Source: Gymnopilus junonius
Taxonomy: Eukaryota > Basidiomycota > Agaricomycetes > Agaricales > Galerinaceae
Assembly: GCA_015501075.1 (NCBI GenBank)
Contig: JADNYJ010000365.1
Span: 1-32,250 of the forward strand
DNA length: 32,250 bases
Direction of reading: 5' to 3'
Part shown: positions 10,673 through 19,972 of the stretch, one piece after another
Layout: every line of letters begins with the position of its first letter
Numbering within the stretch: the first letter of the stretch is position 1
Program-made: the position numbers and the translations under genes
Notes under the pieces: model-generated
Databases searched by the model: none
What the model was told of the DNA's origin: nothing
What the model saw: the letters and a program-made list of their open reading frames with translations, nothing else

Positions 10673-13600
10673 ATGAATGTTTCAATCTATAATGTTCATC
10701 ACGAAACCGACAAATGGACTGTTATTCGCAAGATAGCGGGCATCCTTCATTCTGATGACTTTGCTCCTGTCATCGATGGCGGGAGGCCCGTCAACTTTGC
10801 TGTCGAGCTATTTTCCTCTGATCCTGGTAGCTTACGCATCAATGGCAGAGGAACCTTGACTCTGCCGATGAGGCGATTGGAAAAAAGTTCCTCGCCTACG
10901 TAAATGGCTTGAAAGGCAAGGAAGCCGTCGAGAAACTTATGATTGGAAATAGGAAGCTACGATTCGGAAGCTCGAATGCCCAGCTGAGGAAAGACCTAAC
11001 ATTCAGGGTATCAAGGACACATATATAGATCCAGATATTGAAGAAGAATATCTCTCAAAGGTCGCACAACTCAAAGACGATGTAAAGTTCAAGTTGCGTG
11101 TTGATACCGTTCAATTTGGCATTTTCTATCGACAGAAATATCCCGGACCTCGCGCTTTCTCCGTCGAATGGCATCACAAGTATGGAGGCGACTCAAACGA
11201 GTATGCTGATCTCAAGTTTAAATATGATCACAAACTCATTCGCGTCAAGGTGATATGTCCACTTGGCTTTTTCGAGCTTGTAGCACTAATGCTATCTTAA
11301 ATAGCTCGGAAGCGGACTGAAAGACCATGAATTGAAAGGGCGCTTTATTCTGATAAGCTTTTCAAGCATCCGGAAGATTGCATTAGGTTACGATTATGGA
11401 AAGCCTTGTGAGTTCGCTTAGTTACCAAAATCTCACAGCCAAATCAAAACTGTTATAGATATTTGCTTTGACACAATCACTCCCCCTGTTTTGGAAGAAA
11501 GACCATTCCATCGTTCGCATACCGGGAAGCACCATATTGATAATCGAAAATACAAGCAACGCATAGGCGCCATAGATGATGCTCACGCCATCGTAGCACC
11601 TTACACACCACATCTCCGCATCCTTCTTTACCACGATGTCTCGAAAGAAGATCCTCTTAGCGTATTCCGCCAAGCATGCAAAATTGCCGGCCTAGCAGAC
11701 AGCATGATCATTGACCTCACTCCACCTGGCGCCGAACGGGTTGAAACCTTTGAAAACAGGTTTTTCGAACGCCAGCAAATGAATTTACTTCGCAAGGAAT
11801 TTATCGAGTTCGACTGGCCAATTGCCTTTCAACTAGAATCCTTATTGCATAACGGTCTTATTCATACAGGAGACATGAAGGGTTTAATTCCACGTGTCAA
11901 GGGGATCGCCAACACCATCATCGTGGGTGACCTCTTAAGATATTATAACGAAGCCTTGCAGATACGATCCCGTGAGGAAAGTCCTATCAGATGCTTTGAG
12001 CGCGTCCAAAAAAATTTCAAGTTCTCTGCCCCTCGTACCCCTCGCAATGCATTCTCCTGTTATCACGTCACATTCACACCCACCCGCATGATATTGGAAG
12101 GGCCTTATCCCTCCGACTCAAACAGTATTATTCGACGATATCAAAACTTTGAAGAACACTTTATCCGTGTCGATTTTCGTGACGAAGATCGTCTTCGGTA
12201 CCGATGGGATAGGCAGGTAGATGGAACTTCTTTTGTCAGAAAACGCGTTGGGAATACCCTGAAGCAAGGATTTGAACTCGCTGGTCGCAAATTTGAATTC
12301 TTGGCTTATTCCAACTCCGCGTTGAAGGAACACGCAGTCTGGTTCGTGAACCCCTTTGACGATCCCGAGAAAGGCTGTGTAAACGCAGCTTCCATACGCG
12401 CTTCAATCGGGAATTTCGCAGGGACAAAACTATTAAAGCAGCCATCTAAATATGCTGCACGTTTAGCTCAAGCATTTACTGCCACCGAATCGTCCGTGGG
12501 TGTTTCAAAGGATGAATGGGAGGAAGTACCAGATCTAGGAAAAGATCCTTACTTGTTCACAGACGGTGTCGGTACAATCTCAAAGTCACTAGCCGATAGG
12601 ATCTGGGACAAGCTTTGTAAAGCGGGACGTAGTCCTGGCACTCTCAAACCATCTGCAGTAAGATTTTCCCCCTCTGATTGTTCGAGAGATAACGATAAGT
12701 ATTTGAAAGTACCAAATTAGATTTCTAGGTTACAAGGGCGTTGTGGCCATTGACGAGCAGCTAGACAAAAACGAAAATGGAATTCATATGCGCCTCAGAC
12801 CTTCTATGAAAAAATTCGAAGTATTGGATGATGAAGAGGCGTCAATCGAAATTGCCCGAGCTTTTGAACACCCTAGCACTTGCTATCTGAATCGGTGAGT
12901 ATACGTTCTACTGGTTTATACATCCTATTTTAAGATGACTTATTAAAAATAGGCCCTTGGTAATGCTTCTCGAAAATCTCGGTGTACGAAAGGAAGCTTT
13001 CGAGGCGCTCCAAAATGACGCTGTCGCCAATGCAAAGCTGATTGACCAGTCGATTACCAAATTTCTTGACCTCATATCAGTCCATCATCTTGGAGAATCC
13101 TACAAACTAGGACATGTCTTAACTCAGCTTCGCGATCAGTATAACATGGAGCTTAGATCGAGCCATAACGATGATACGAGAGCCATGGACAATCCCTTCT
13201 GGCGTCAATTACGCCAAGTCGCAATGAGGCACGTCTTGCGAGATATCAGGCATCGTGCAAGAATTCCTATCCATGACAGTTATCAATTGGTTGGTGTGGC
13301 GGATGAGGGACCTGCCTATCAAGCAGCTGGGTATGAAAATGTTTTCACCCTCAACGAGGGGTATATTTTTGGTATGTCCGACTTCTGCATCAGCCTTTCG
13401 TTTTTCACCTGATCCTTCAGTACAAAAGTCTGTATTCAGAAACCAAATGAAGAGCCTAGATGGATTGAAGGCAATGTCAGCATTTCGAGAAGTCCTGTCA
13501 CACATCCCGGTGATAGTAAGTTTTGATAATGCCGGCCGTATTCTCTCTCAAATCAGGTCATATCAGTACAACGTGTTCATGCTATTGGCAAACCGCCTGA

Positions 13601-14979
13601 AGGGATGCTTTGCTTGTTCAGTCACCTCCGAAACGTCGTTGTTATGCCTTCTACAGGTAAAGTATGTCCCGCTAAAATCCTTGCTTGACTGATTAATTGT
13701 TGGATAGGCTCTCGATCCCTAGCATCATGTCTTGCCGGCGGTGATGTTGATGGGTCTGTTTACTACTCGCTCGTTGATTCTTTCTAACATACCTGTCTAG
13801 AGATCTTTTTGCAGTCATTGATCACGGACCCATATTGCCACGCACTATGCATGAACCTGCTTCATATCAAGGACTTCATACATGGGAACTCCAAGATAGG
13901 GATAGCACGGTTGATGACATCTGCGACTTTGTAGTCGAGTATATTAACACTGATATCTTGGTATGTCGTTCTAAATAGACTTCATTAGCTGCCATCATTG
14001 AGGAGTCTCCCTAGGGTCTTTTATCAGACACACTCCTCGTGATTGCTGGTAAGTAAAAACATTGCTGCATGACGTTACTATGATGTATCTCATCCTCATA
14101 CTAGATCAATCAAGCGTATGTCTTCAGGATATTTATTCGTTAAAAATGCTAAGCAAAGTTCAAACTTTAGGAGGGTATGAAAGACAAAATATGCCTCAAA
14201 CTTGCAGAACTATGCTCCCATGTAAGTGAGTTCAATGTTTAAATATCTCGCAAATAGTCATCTCCTTTTGCAAGGCGGTCGATTATCCCAAACAAGGGAC
14301 ACCTCCAAATTTTGAGCCAGACCAAATTCCTCATACACTCATCCGCTACAAACCTGATTGGCATGCTGCAGAAGTAGTCTCCCGGCGGAAATCTGACTAT
14401 TACAAGTCCACCACAGCTCTCGGTGTCCTGTATCGTGCCAGTGAGCTCCAAGTTCTGGATGATGACTCACTCCCTATCCTCGAAAAAGGGATGCAAGGGT
14501 GTGAACCACTTTCAGATCCCATCTCTATTAACCTCCTGGGTCGGGTAAAGGAGTTTTTAGGAGATTCTGCAATTGTCGACGTCAACAACCATTCTTCAGC
14601 CAAGCCAGTGGCTGAAATCTTCAGCCGTTATGTGGATGAATTGCGTTATATTTGCGCCACCCATACCCTATCTGATAGCTCTGGAGGCAGACTATCAGAA
14701 GTTGAAGTTGTCATGGGCACTATTCTTGCCAAATGCACCCAACATCGCTGGAGGTCTGAGCGCATTCATCGGATGGGCCACCATGCCCGGGAGCTGGTGC
14801 AAGATGTTCAATACAGCTTATGCAAAAAGGCATCCTACCTTGAAGCTTCACAAGGATTGGAACTTGCTTGGGTCGCCTGGAACTTCAGCCTTGCCAAAGG
14901 AGATGATTTCGGAGCTCAATCTTTCAGCCTTATTGCCCTGGGAGTCATTTTCGAGTGTTTAATTCAGCTAAGTAAATAA
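10673..14979 (+). CDS. Cellular RNA-dependent RNA polymerase (RNA silencing), 13 exons, two frameshifts in exon 1
   Basis: Cellular RdRPs copy single-stranded RNA into double-stranded RNA for Dicer in RNA silencing (QDE-1/RRF-1 superfamily). Exons: 10673-11249, 11305-11407, 11459-12657, 12710-12894, 12953-13360, 13421-13515, 13567-13656, 13708-13753, 13801-13960, 14015-14048, 14105-14115, 14171-14221, 14275-14979. All junction phases agree from exon 2 on, giving about 1221 residues if exon 1 is counted as two bases longer. Core blocks include YHVTFTPTRMILEGPY, YQIRFLGYKGVVAID and the metal-binding motif CLAGGDVDGDLFAVI, split by the intron at 13754-13800. The HAVDYPKQGTP block opens the last exon. 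Exon 1 appears to lack one base near 10863 (after GTLTLP) and one near 11023 (before YIDPDIEEE), the second in a conserved TPYIDP-type motif. The catalytic core is complete. The gene is either a recent pseudogene or carries assembly errors. Confidence 0.92.
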
Positions 14980-15265
14980 ACGATGATAACAAAATTTCGG
15001 TCAAGCCTCACCGACATGCCGTCCCCGCCTCTCACCCGTGCCTCTCGATATTTGGCATCTCTCCAATCAGTTTTATCTTCCAAATTCAAGGGGTTGTCAA
15101 ACATAATAAAAATTTTATATGAAAGACGATGAATGACTATTGTAGGCCACTAGTAAACGTTGATGTGACTTGGGTAGTCCCATCTGGTACAGTGGACACT
15201 GGACGGCGCTGGGGATACATAGTTAAAATCGTGCATACAAGGAATTGCATTATCACCAGCCATGG
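14980..15265. other. Intergenic, no gene seen
   Basis: Region 3' of the polymerase gene. Only short chance ORFs are present. Confidence 0.5.
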
Positions 15266-15570
15266 CTCAAGAATAGAAAAGTCAGTATCGCTGAAATCGT
15301 TCTGAAGGCCCCAGTTGGGCTCCAGAGGTCAAAGTAATATGCAGATATATCCATTATAGGGGCGTTTCGGTGCTGTGCGAAGGTTAGAATAACCGGCACG
15401 AAGGTGTAAAAGGTTATTTCGAGACTTTCGGTAAGCGCAGGGATCTGGGAAGGCGAGGACAAAAAGAGACGAAGTGAACCAGCCAGAAGGTAACGAGTCA
15501 GGGGCTGAGAACTGCTGATGCACTGATTTACGGATACCAAACGTAGCTGGAATACCAGCAACTAACCAAG
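15266..15570. repeat. Diverged direct repeat, copy A
   Basis: Shares ordered blocks with 15882-16186: GTTCTGAA, AAGGTGTAAAA, GAGACTTT, CGGTAAG, AGAGACGAA, GAACCAGCC, TTTACG and ATACCAAA. The two minus-strand translations are also similar in one frame, with a shared pattern around PLTRYLLAGSLRLFL and TFYTF. This suggests an old duplicated element or exon of unknown nature. Confidence 0.6.
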
Positions 15571-15881
15571 GGGCCAAGATGAGACGAACCAGGTCCGAAA
15601 ACATGAGTAGATGTGGCGCAGCGAACGTCTCACGCCACAAAAAGGGTCGAATCTGCGGCTGCGGAGTAACAGAAAAAATTTATCGCGAGAGCATCACAGT
15701 CCACAGGGATGTATAGATTTTTTAGAGAAGGAAACTAATCGGAAGGAAACTAATCGGAAGGCAACGAATTAGGCGAGAATTGACAGCTGCACGTTGCACC
15801 TCCCATGAATACCAAATGGAGCTCATGCAGAGGTTCGCCATTTGGATATCCGAAATCGTGTGTGGTCAGAATCATATTTTC
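15571..15881. other. Spacer between the diverged direct repeats
   Basis: It contains a short tandem repeat (15728-15757) and nothing else recognisable. Confidence 0.5.
15728..15757 (+). repeat. Short tandem repeat, two 15-bp units
   Basis: AAGGAAACTAATCGG occurs twice in succession, followed by a degenerate third unit, AAGGCAACGAATTAGG. A variant of the last unit recurs inside direct repeat copy B near 16114. Confidence 0.75.
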
Positions 15882-16186
15882 CTCAGAACCGAAAAATCAA
15901 TATACATTCGAGAATGTTCTGAAAGCCCGGGTGGACTCTAGAGTCCAGAGAGATTCAAAGGCATAGATGAGGAACGTTTTGGTGCTGCGCAAAAAAGCGA
16001 TATCAGTGTCCTGTGCACCAGCGGTGCCCAAAGGTGTAAAAAATATTCTGAGACTTTGCGGTAAGGGCAGGGTGCTTGGGACGTGAGTACAGAAAGAGAC
16101 GAAAGGAACCAGCCGGAAGGCAACGAGTCAGGCGAAGCAGAAGGGGCTGAAAGCACCAATTTACGAATACCAAATTGAGCTTAAGG
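15882..16186. repeat. Diverged direct repeat, copy B
   Basis: Partner of 15266-15570 in the same orientation, with a short insertion around 16000-16035 relative to copy A. No transposon ends or intact gene could be assigned. Confidence 0.6.
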
Positions 16187-17120
16187 AGGGCTGAGAGTGC
16201 CGAGCCCTGTGGAGATCTGAAAACCAGCCTTTTGGTCAATCGATATCGAGATAGAAGATCCCTTTTTCAAATGACCGTGTCAATCCCTGAGTGCAACCGT
16301 GGAGTCATTTCGCCAGAATACATAGAATTGAAATTTGAAAGAGGGAATGTGAAGGCGGTGAGTAGGCGGTGTCCTACAGAGAAGAACTCTGCTCTTCGAG
16401 AACGTCTGGAGCCGAAGATTGAATCAGATCCATAGCTGCCAACTGGAATGTCGACAAGGTTTCCTGGAGCCAAAGAACGCAGTGGGATTAACCGGAACGT
16501 TCACTGTTTGGTTCAATGCCAACATGTCCGGTGATCACAGACATCGGCCGAGGCTTCGCCTCCTATGAGCGCGTAGACTGTTCTCAGACGAAGCAGGCAT
16601 GATTTTCGCAAGTTTGCTGTTCAAAGACTGCTGAATGTAAGTGGAGATTCGAGAATTTGAGTACGAGATTGAAATTGTGACACTACGCGGTGGCACGGTG
16701 CACGTGGTATCGTAACAGGCTCTTTTTGGACTCTGAGCGCGTCTTGCCTCCGCCGACAATGTTACTGACTCCCAATTGCTCTGCGATATGATTTCTCCTG
16801 GCCCAGTTATTGTTATTTTCGCTGTTTCACTTAGCCTGCGTGGACATCGGCCGCTCCAACCTTTTTGTCTGAGCAGAGAACAAATATATTTTATTCATCA
16901 ATCACAAGCCCGAATTTCCTGTCAGAAGGCGCCCACAAATTAACATGAATTAGGAACGATATGGCCACACTGTCCGCATGGGTGCAGGTTCTTCTTGGAC
17001 ACGCGGCGGTTGTATCGATCCTAGTTGATAGTGATTTGTGGGCGGAAGCAAAAGCAAGGTGTGTGTTTTCCCGGCAGAATAATAAGATCGAGATTTCGCC
17101 AAAAGGGGTACAACGGCTGG
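16187..17120. other. Intergenic, no convincing gene
   Basis: Short open frames exist on both strands, but none has a recognisable domain, a convincing start context or a credible splice model. Confidence 0.4.
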
Positions 17121-17150
17121 TGGGCCATGGCCCATGGCGAGTTATAAAAG
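17121..17150 (+). promoter_or_regulatory. Palindrome plus TATA box upstream of the hairpin-unit array
   Basis: A perfect 14-bp palindrome, TGGGCCATGGCCCA (17121-17134), lies 8 bp before TATAAAAG (17143-17150). A start site about 30 bp downstream would place the transcript 5' end near 17175, about 260 bp before the first hairpin unit. No long ORF follows, so a non-coding transcript fits best. Confidence 0.5.
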
Positions 17151-17434
17151 GGCAGCCATTTCATGTCAGCCTCTTCATTCCGACTTTGCTTTTTTGCCCC
17201 ACCATCTGCCCTCGAGACGTTCTCCCCAAGAGACGTTTTTCTGTGCTCGCTCTTGCCTGGCATGACTCTTATGGTGTTCGACTGTGACGCACATGAGCAG
17301 TTCCTCCAAGGGCGGGTAGATCACTGGGCGTTTACCAAAACAGTGAGGTCGCCTTGTGTTCGATATCTTCCTCATTGACTGACGCCCTTCTCATCTTCGA
17401 CAGTAATCTCTACCATGCCTTCGGGCGTTTACTT
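17151..17434 (+). other. Leader region before the hairpin-unit array
   Basis: Pyrimidine-rich, without a long ORF. Its last part (CTCATTG..TGA, TTCGGGCGTTTACTTGGGCG) resembles the sequence preceding unit 2 (CTCATTGGTTGA, TTTCGGGCATTTT), suggesting the duplicated unit was originally longer than the hairpin. Confidence 0.4.
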
Positions 17435-17527
17435 GGGCGTTATGGATGATGGTTGATCTCACTACCTATCAGGCCCGTCTAATGTGAGGTGACTGTGTAA
17501 AGCTTTGATCCCATTTCCATTGCGCCC
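17435..17527 (+). ncRNA. Hairpin unit 1
   Basis: Outer stem GGGCG (17435-17439) pairs with CGCCC (17523-17527), and ATGG (17442-17445) with CCAT (17517-17520). Core CTAC 17462-17465 and CAGG 17470-17473. The 3' partner reads ACTGTGTAA (17492-17500), so one core pair is lost. The inner hairpin is weak. Confidence 0.55.
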
Positions 17528-17694
17528 AACATGCCAGCCATGCTGTCTCTTTGAGCGGATGGCTGCCAACTAACCATCACAATGAACAAGTGTGTTCTTT
17601 TTATGTCTGTTATATTCCTCATTGGTTGATACTTTGCCATGTTCAGATATACCACGCTTTCGGGCATTTTTTCTTCTCTTCTCTGAGTCATCCT

Positions 17695-17795
17695 GGGCGC
17701 GGTCGATCTACCTACCTATCAGGCTCTTCCACTTGCGACAACGCGGGTGGGGGATGACCTGTGTAAAGTTTAACAGATCTCAACCTGCCGCGCTC
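17695..17795 (+). ncRNA. Hairpin unit 2
   Basis: Outer stem GCGCGGT (17697-17703) pairs with GCCGCGC (17787-17793), with GATCT (17705-17709) against AGATC (17775-17779). Core CTAC 17712-17715, CAGG 17720-17723, CCTG 17758-17761. The inner hairpin is long: CCAC..GCG-ACAA-CGC..GTGG. Confidence 0.6.
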
Positions 17796-17845
17796 TGATC
17801 CGAGCACCTACACCATTTGTTCTGACTGTTCTTCTTTCCTCTCCT

Positions 17846-17934
17846 AGTAATGGATGGTCACTCTGCCTACATATCAGGCTCCTCTCGGCGAGGATGACCT
17901 GTGTAATGATCCCAGAACCCATTCCATCGCGGCC
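17846..17934 (+). ncRNA. Hairpin unit 3
   Basis: ATGG (17850-17853) pairs with CCAT (17924-17927), and GGTCA (17856-17860) with TGATC (17907-17911). Core CTACATATCAGG and CCTGTGTAA flank the inner hairpin TCCTC-TCGGC-GAGGA. A pyrimidine tract plus CTCCTAG precedes it and could be a 3' splice site. Confidence 0.6.
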
Positions 17935-18007
17935 ACTTCTCTGAATATCCGAATATCCGAATCTCCAAATCCTCAAACCTCCAAAACATTTTCCTCTTAC
18001 TCTCTAC

Positions 18008-18100
18008 TTGGGCGTTATGGATGGTCGTCTGCCTACTTATCAGGCTCCTTCCCTTGAAGGATGACCTGTGTAGCAAATATTCGGACCCCATCCAGTCTAA
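18008..18100 (+). ncRNA. Hairpin unit 4
   Basis: TGGATGG (18018-18024) pairs perfectly with CCATCCA (18088-18094). Core CTAC 18033-18036, CAGG 18041-18044, CCTG 18065-18068, GTAG 18070-18073. Inner hairpin TCCTTC-CCTT-GAAGGA. Confidence 0.62.
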
Positions 18101-18101
18101 T

Positions 18102-18200
18102 CAGGCAAGGGTGGCGACTGCCTACTTATCAGGCTCTTCTATATACGAAGATGGCCCTGTGTAGTTAATACCAGGAACTGTTCCATAACGTCCAAGGGCC
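18102..18200 (+). ncRNA. Hairpin unit 5 (5' outer arm degenerate)
   Basis: Core CTAC 18122-18125, CAGG 18130-18133, CCTG 18156-18159, GTAG 18161-18164. Inner hairpin TCTTC-TATATAC-GAAGA. The 3' arm TTCCATAACGTCC is complementary to the GGGCGTTATGGA arm of other units, but this unit's own 5' arm has lost that sequence. Confidence 0.55.
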
Positions 18201-18418
18201 TACTCGACTGAGGGCTTAATGCGGTCGAGAGTATTGGGCCTGCTTGAGCGTCGTTTGTTCGTCGCCAAGTGGGCATCCCCACCAGTGGTAAGTTCTTTTC
18301 GTAACCGCCATTGATTCTCTCTAACTGACTCTTTTTCTTCTTCTTCGGTAGCTTTACCCTATTCCACGATTTTATCGTCCGACTCCTTTCCGACGGCATA
18401 GCCGCCCTTGAGACCCTT

Positions 18419-18483
18419 GGGCGTGATGGATGATGAGCTGCCTACCCACGGTAAAGATAATCAGATCTCATCCATCACGCTTA
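18419..18483 (+). ncRNA. Hairpin unit 6 (shortened)
   Basis: A very strong outer stem: GCGTGATGGATG plus ATGAG (18421-18437) against CTCATCCATCACGC (18467-18480), with one small bulge. It keeps TGCCTAC but has lost CAGG and CCTGTGTA. Confidence 0.5.
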
Positions 18484-18920
18484 AAAGAACCGTTTATTTT
18501 GTAACACTATCTTTCATATTCTTTACCTTTTTTTTCTCTTCGAACGGAACTGCACTATTGCGAGATACATCTCGTAGTAGGACGATTTCCCTTTTTCCCC
18601 CGAGGAAGAGAGGCCTGTCTCTAACAAGTCTCCTTGATGCTTCTGTGAATTTTCGTTTATTTGACCAAAGGGATCTGGCCAGATCTTGCAAGAGATGCTG
18701 ATACATCAGCTGATTTGATGCACTCAGTTCTGCAAATCGAGTACGACTCTTCCTCTTCTGCAGACATCAAGAAACAAAGTACATAACAGGGTAGGCAGTA
18801 TGCTATTTTATTTATGTGAATTTTTGTGGAGGCCAAATGCGAGAAGAAGGTTTGCAAAAGTGGACAGTTTCAAACTCCCCATCGTTTCAAACTCTCGATC
18901 AATGATAGTACTGTAGTATC
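18484..18920. other. Intergenic, no gene seen
   Basis: Only short frames on both strands. Ends with TAGTATC (18914-18920), the left target duplication of the foldback element. Confidence 0.5.
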
Positions 18921-19123
18921 CCAGGCTCCTAAAACCAGCCTCTAGTATCGCTTGCAAGAGCTTCACCTGAGAGCGGGACGCAGTGTTGCATCAGAGAAAT
19001 ACAAATATTTTGACATACAAACAAATGTACAAACAAACCTAAGAGCTCAAGCTCGCGATATAGAGGCTGGCATTTTATAGATTCACGTGATCTGTGTGGG
19101 CAACCATCAAGGGTTTTTTTACA
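18921..19123 (+). repeat. Left long inverted repeat of the foldback element
   Basis: Pairs with 19604-19803. Conserved blocks include CCTCTAGTATCGC, GCGATATAGAGGCTGGCA and TTCACGTGATCTG. Confidence 0.88.
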
Positions 19124-19603
19124 GCAGGAGGCCACCGATATCGATGCTCGCATGCTCAAAGGCACGGAGAACATCATCAACTGCAGAGCAATAAGGGAGA
19201 GGTGTGGGCTGTTAATCCAATAATTCTTTCAAGTATTAAGTTCCTTCCTCTGTATTTATGCAAATTAGGTGTGAGTTTTCTTTAATAATGTGTCTACCAT
19301 TACTGGTTACCATAATTCTAGTGTGAGTGAGCAGGAGAGCTGTATTTTTGTGTACAATTAGGTGAACCCATTCACTTGCACTCATTACAATAACACAATG
19401 GGAAGGTTACCTTGCATGTTTCTCACTTATTCAAGTGGCATAATTGCTAATTGTGCCAATTGTATTTATCTTTAACTATTTGAACAAACAGCATGGCTAA
19501 ATTGACATGAGGAAAGGGGTTTACCTCCTAATTGTAGTGGACAAGGGGGGAAATTCAGCAGTTCCAAATTGGGCATGGTTCTGGTGACGCGCCTGCGCGT
19601 CAC

Positions 19604-19803
19604 ACTGTAAAAACAGCCTTGACATTGCCCACGCAGATCACGTGAATCTATAAAATGCCAGCCTCTATATCGCGACCTTGAGCCCTTAGCTTTGTTTGTA
19701 CATCAAAATATTTGACCGTGTTTGCTCTCTGATGAAACACATGCGTCCCGCTTTCAGATGAAGCTCTTGCGAGCGATACTAGAGGCTGGTTTTAGGAGCC
19801 TGG
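19604..19803 (-). repeat. Right long inverted repeat of the foldback element
   Basis: Reverse complement of 18921-19123 with several substitutions and small indels, mainly in the ATACAAATATTTTGAC portion. Confidence 0.88.
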
Positions 19804-19840
19804 TAGTATCCTGGTTGTAAGTATTGGTTCTGCGAATATT

Positions 19841-19847
19841 TATAAAA
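19841..19847 (+). promoter_or_regulatory. TATA box candidate
   Basis: TATAAAA lies 30 bp past the right target duplication of the foldback element and about 130 bp before the first ATG of the downstream coding-like region. Confidence 0.4.
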
Positions 19848-19972
19848 TCGGCCTGTGCAAGGCAAGACCGAGAAGGCCGGAAGCACCGCACTCAACAACG
19901 ATCAGACGTTGACAACTCCCTTTCAACTTATACCACCATGTAAGCTGGCTTGCTATATCATACTTTACGCTC

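Larger units (their letters stand above)
17435..18483 (+). ncRNA. Array of six related hairpin units, candidate undescribed structured non-coding RNA
   Basis: Five units share the core CTAC-N4-CAGGCYC, a variable inner hairpin, then GRTGACCTGTGTAR; the sixth keeps only the outer stem and TGCCTAC. CTAC and CAGG can pair with GTAG and CCTG across a small internal loop. The variable segment between forms a stem in units 2 to 5 with different sequences in each, a compensatory pattern. An outer stem (GGGCGTTATGG with CCATtgCGCCC in unit 1, GCGCGGT with GCCGCGC in unit 2, TGGATGG with CCATCCA in unit 4) also changes sequence while keeping pairing. The units do not match C/D or H/ACA snoRNA layouts throughout, tRNAs, spliceosomal RNAs or hammerhead cores as I know them. 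Function is unknown; expression and class are inferred. Confidence 0.6.
18921..19803. mobile_element. Foldback/MITE-like non-autonomous element (883 bp)
   Basis: Starts CCAGGCTCCTAAAACCAGCC and ends with its reverse complement. The terminal inverted repeats are about 200 bp each (18921-19123 and 19604-19803) with scattered mismatches. A perfect 7-bp duplication TAGTATC flanks it (18914-18920 and 19804-19810). The 480-bp interior has no ORF of note, so it would need a transposase in trans. Its ends are unrelated to those of the 4.18-kb family, though the duplication length is the same. Confidence 0.9.

Noticed and set aside
16507..16519. GGTTCAATGCC resembling a tRNA B box
   Set aside because: No A box at the right distance and no cloverleaf could be drawn.
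17435..18483. Array units as C/D box snoRNAs
   Set aside because: ATGATGA occurs in unit 6 and nearly in unit 1, but units 3 to 5 lack a C box, and no consistent CTGA D box sits at the 3' end.
17435..18483. CRISPR-like array
   Set aside because: Units are imperfect, spacing is irregular (about 100-310 bp), and the genome is eukaryotic.
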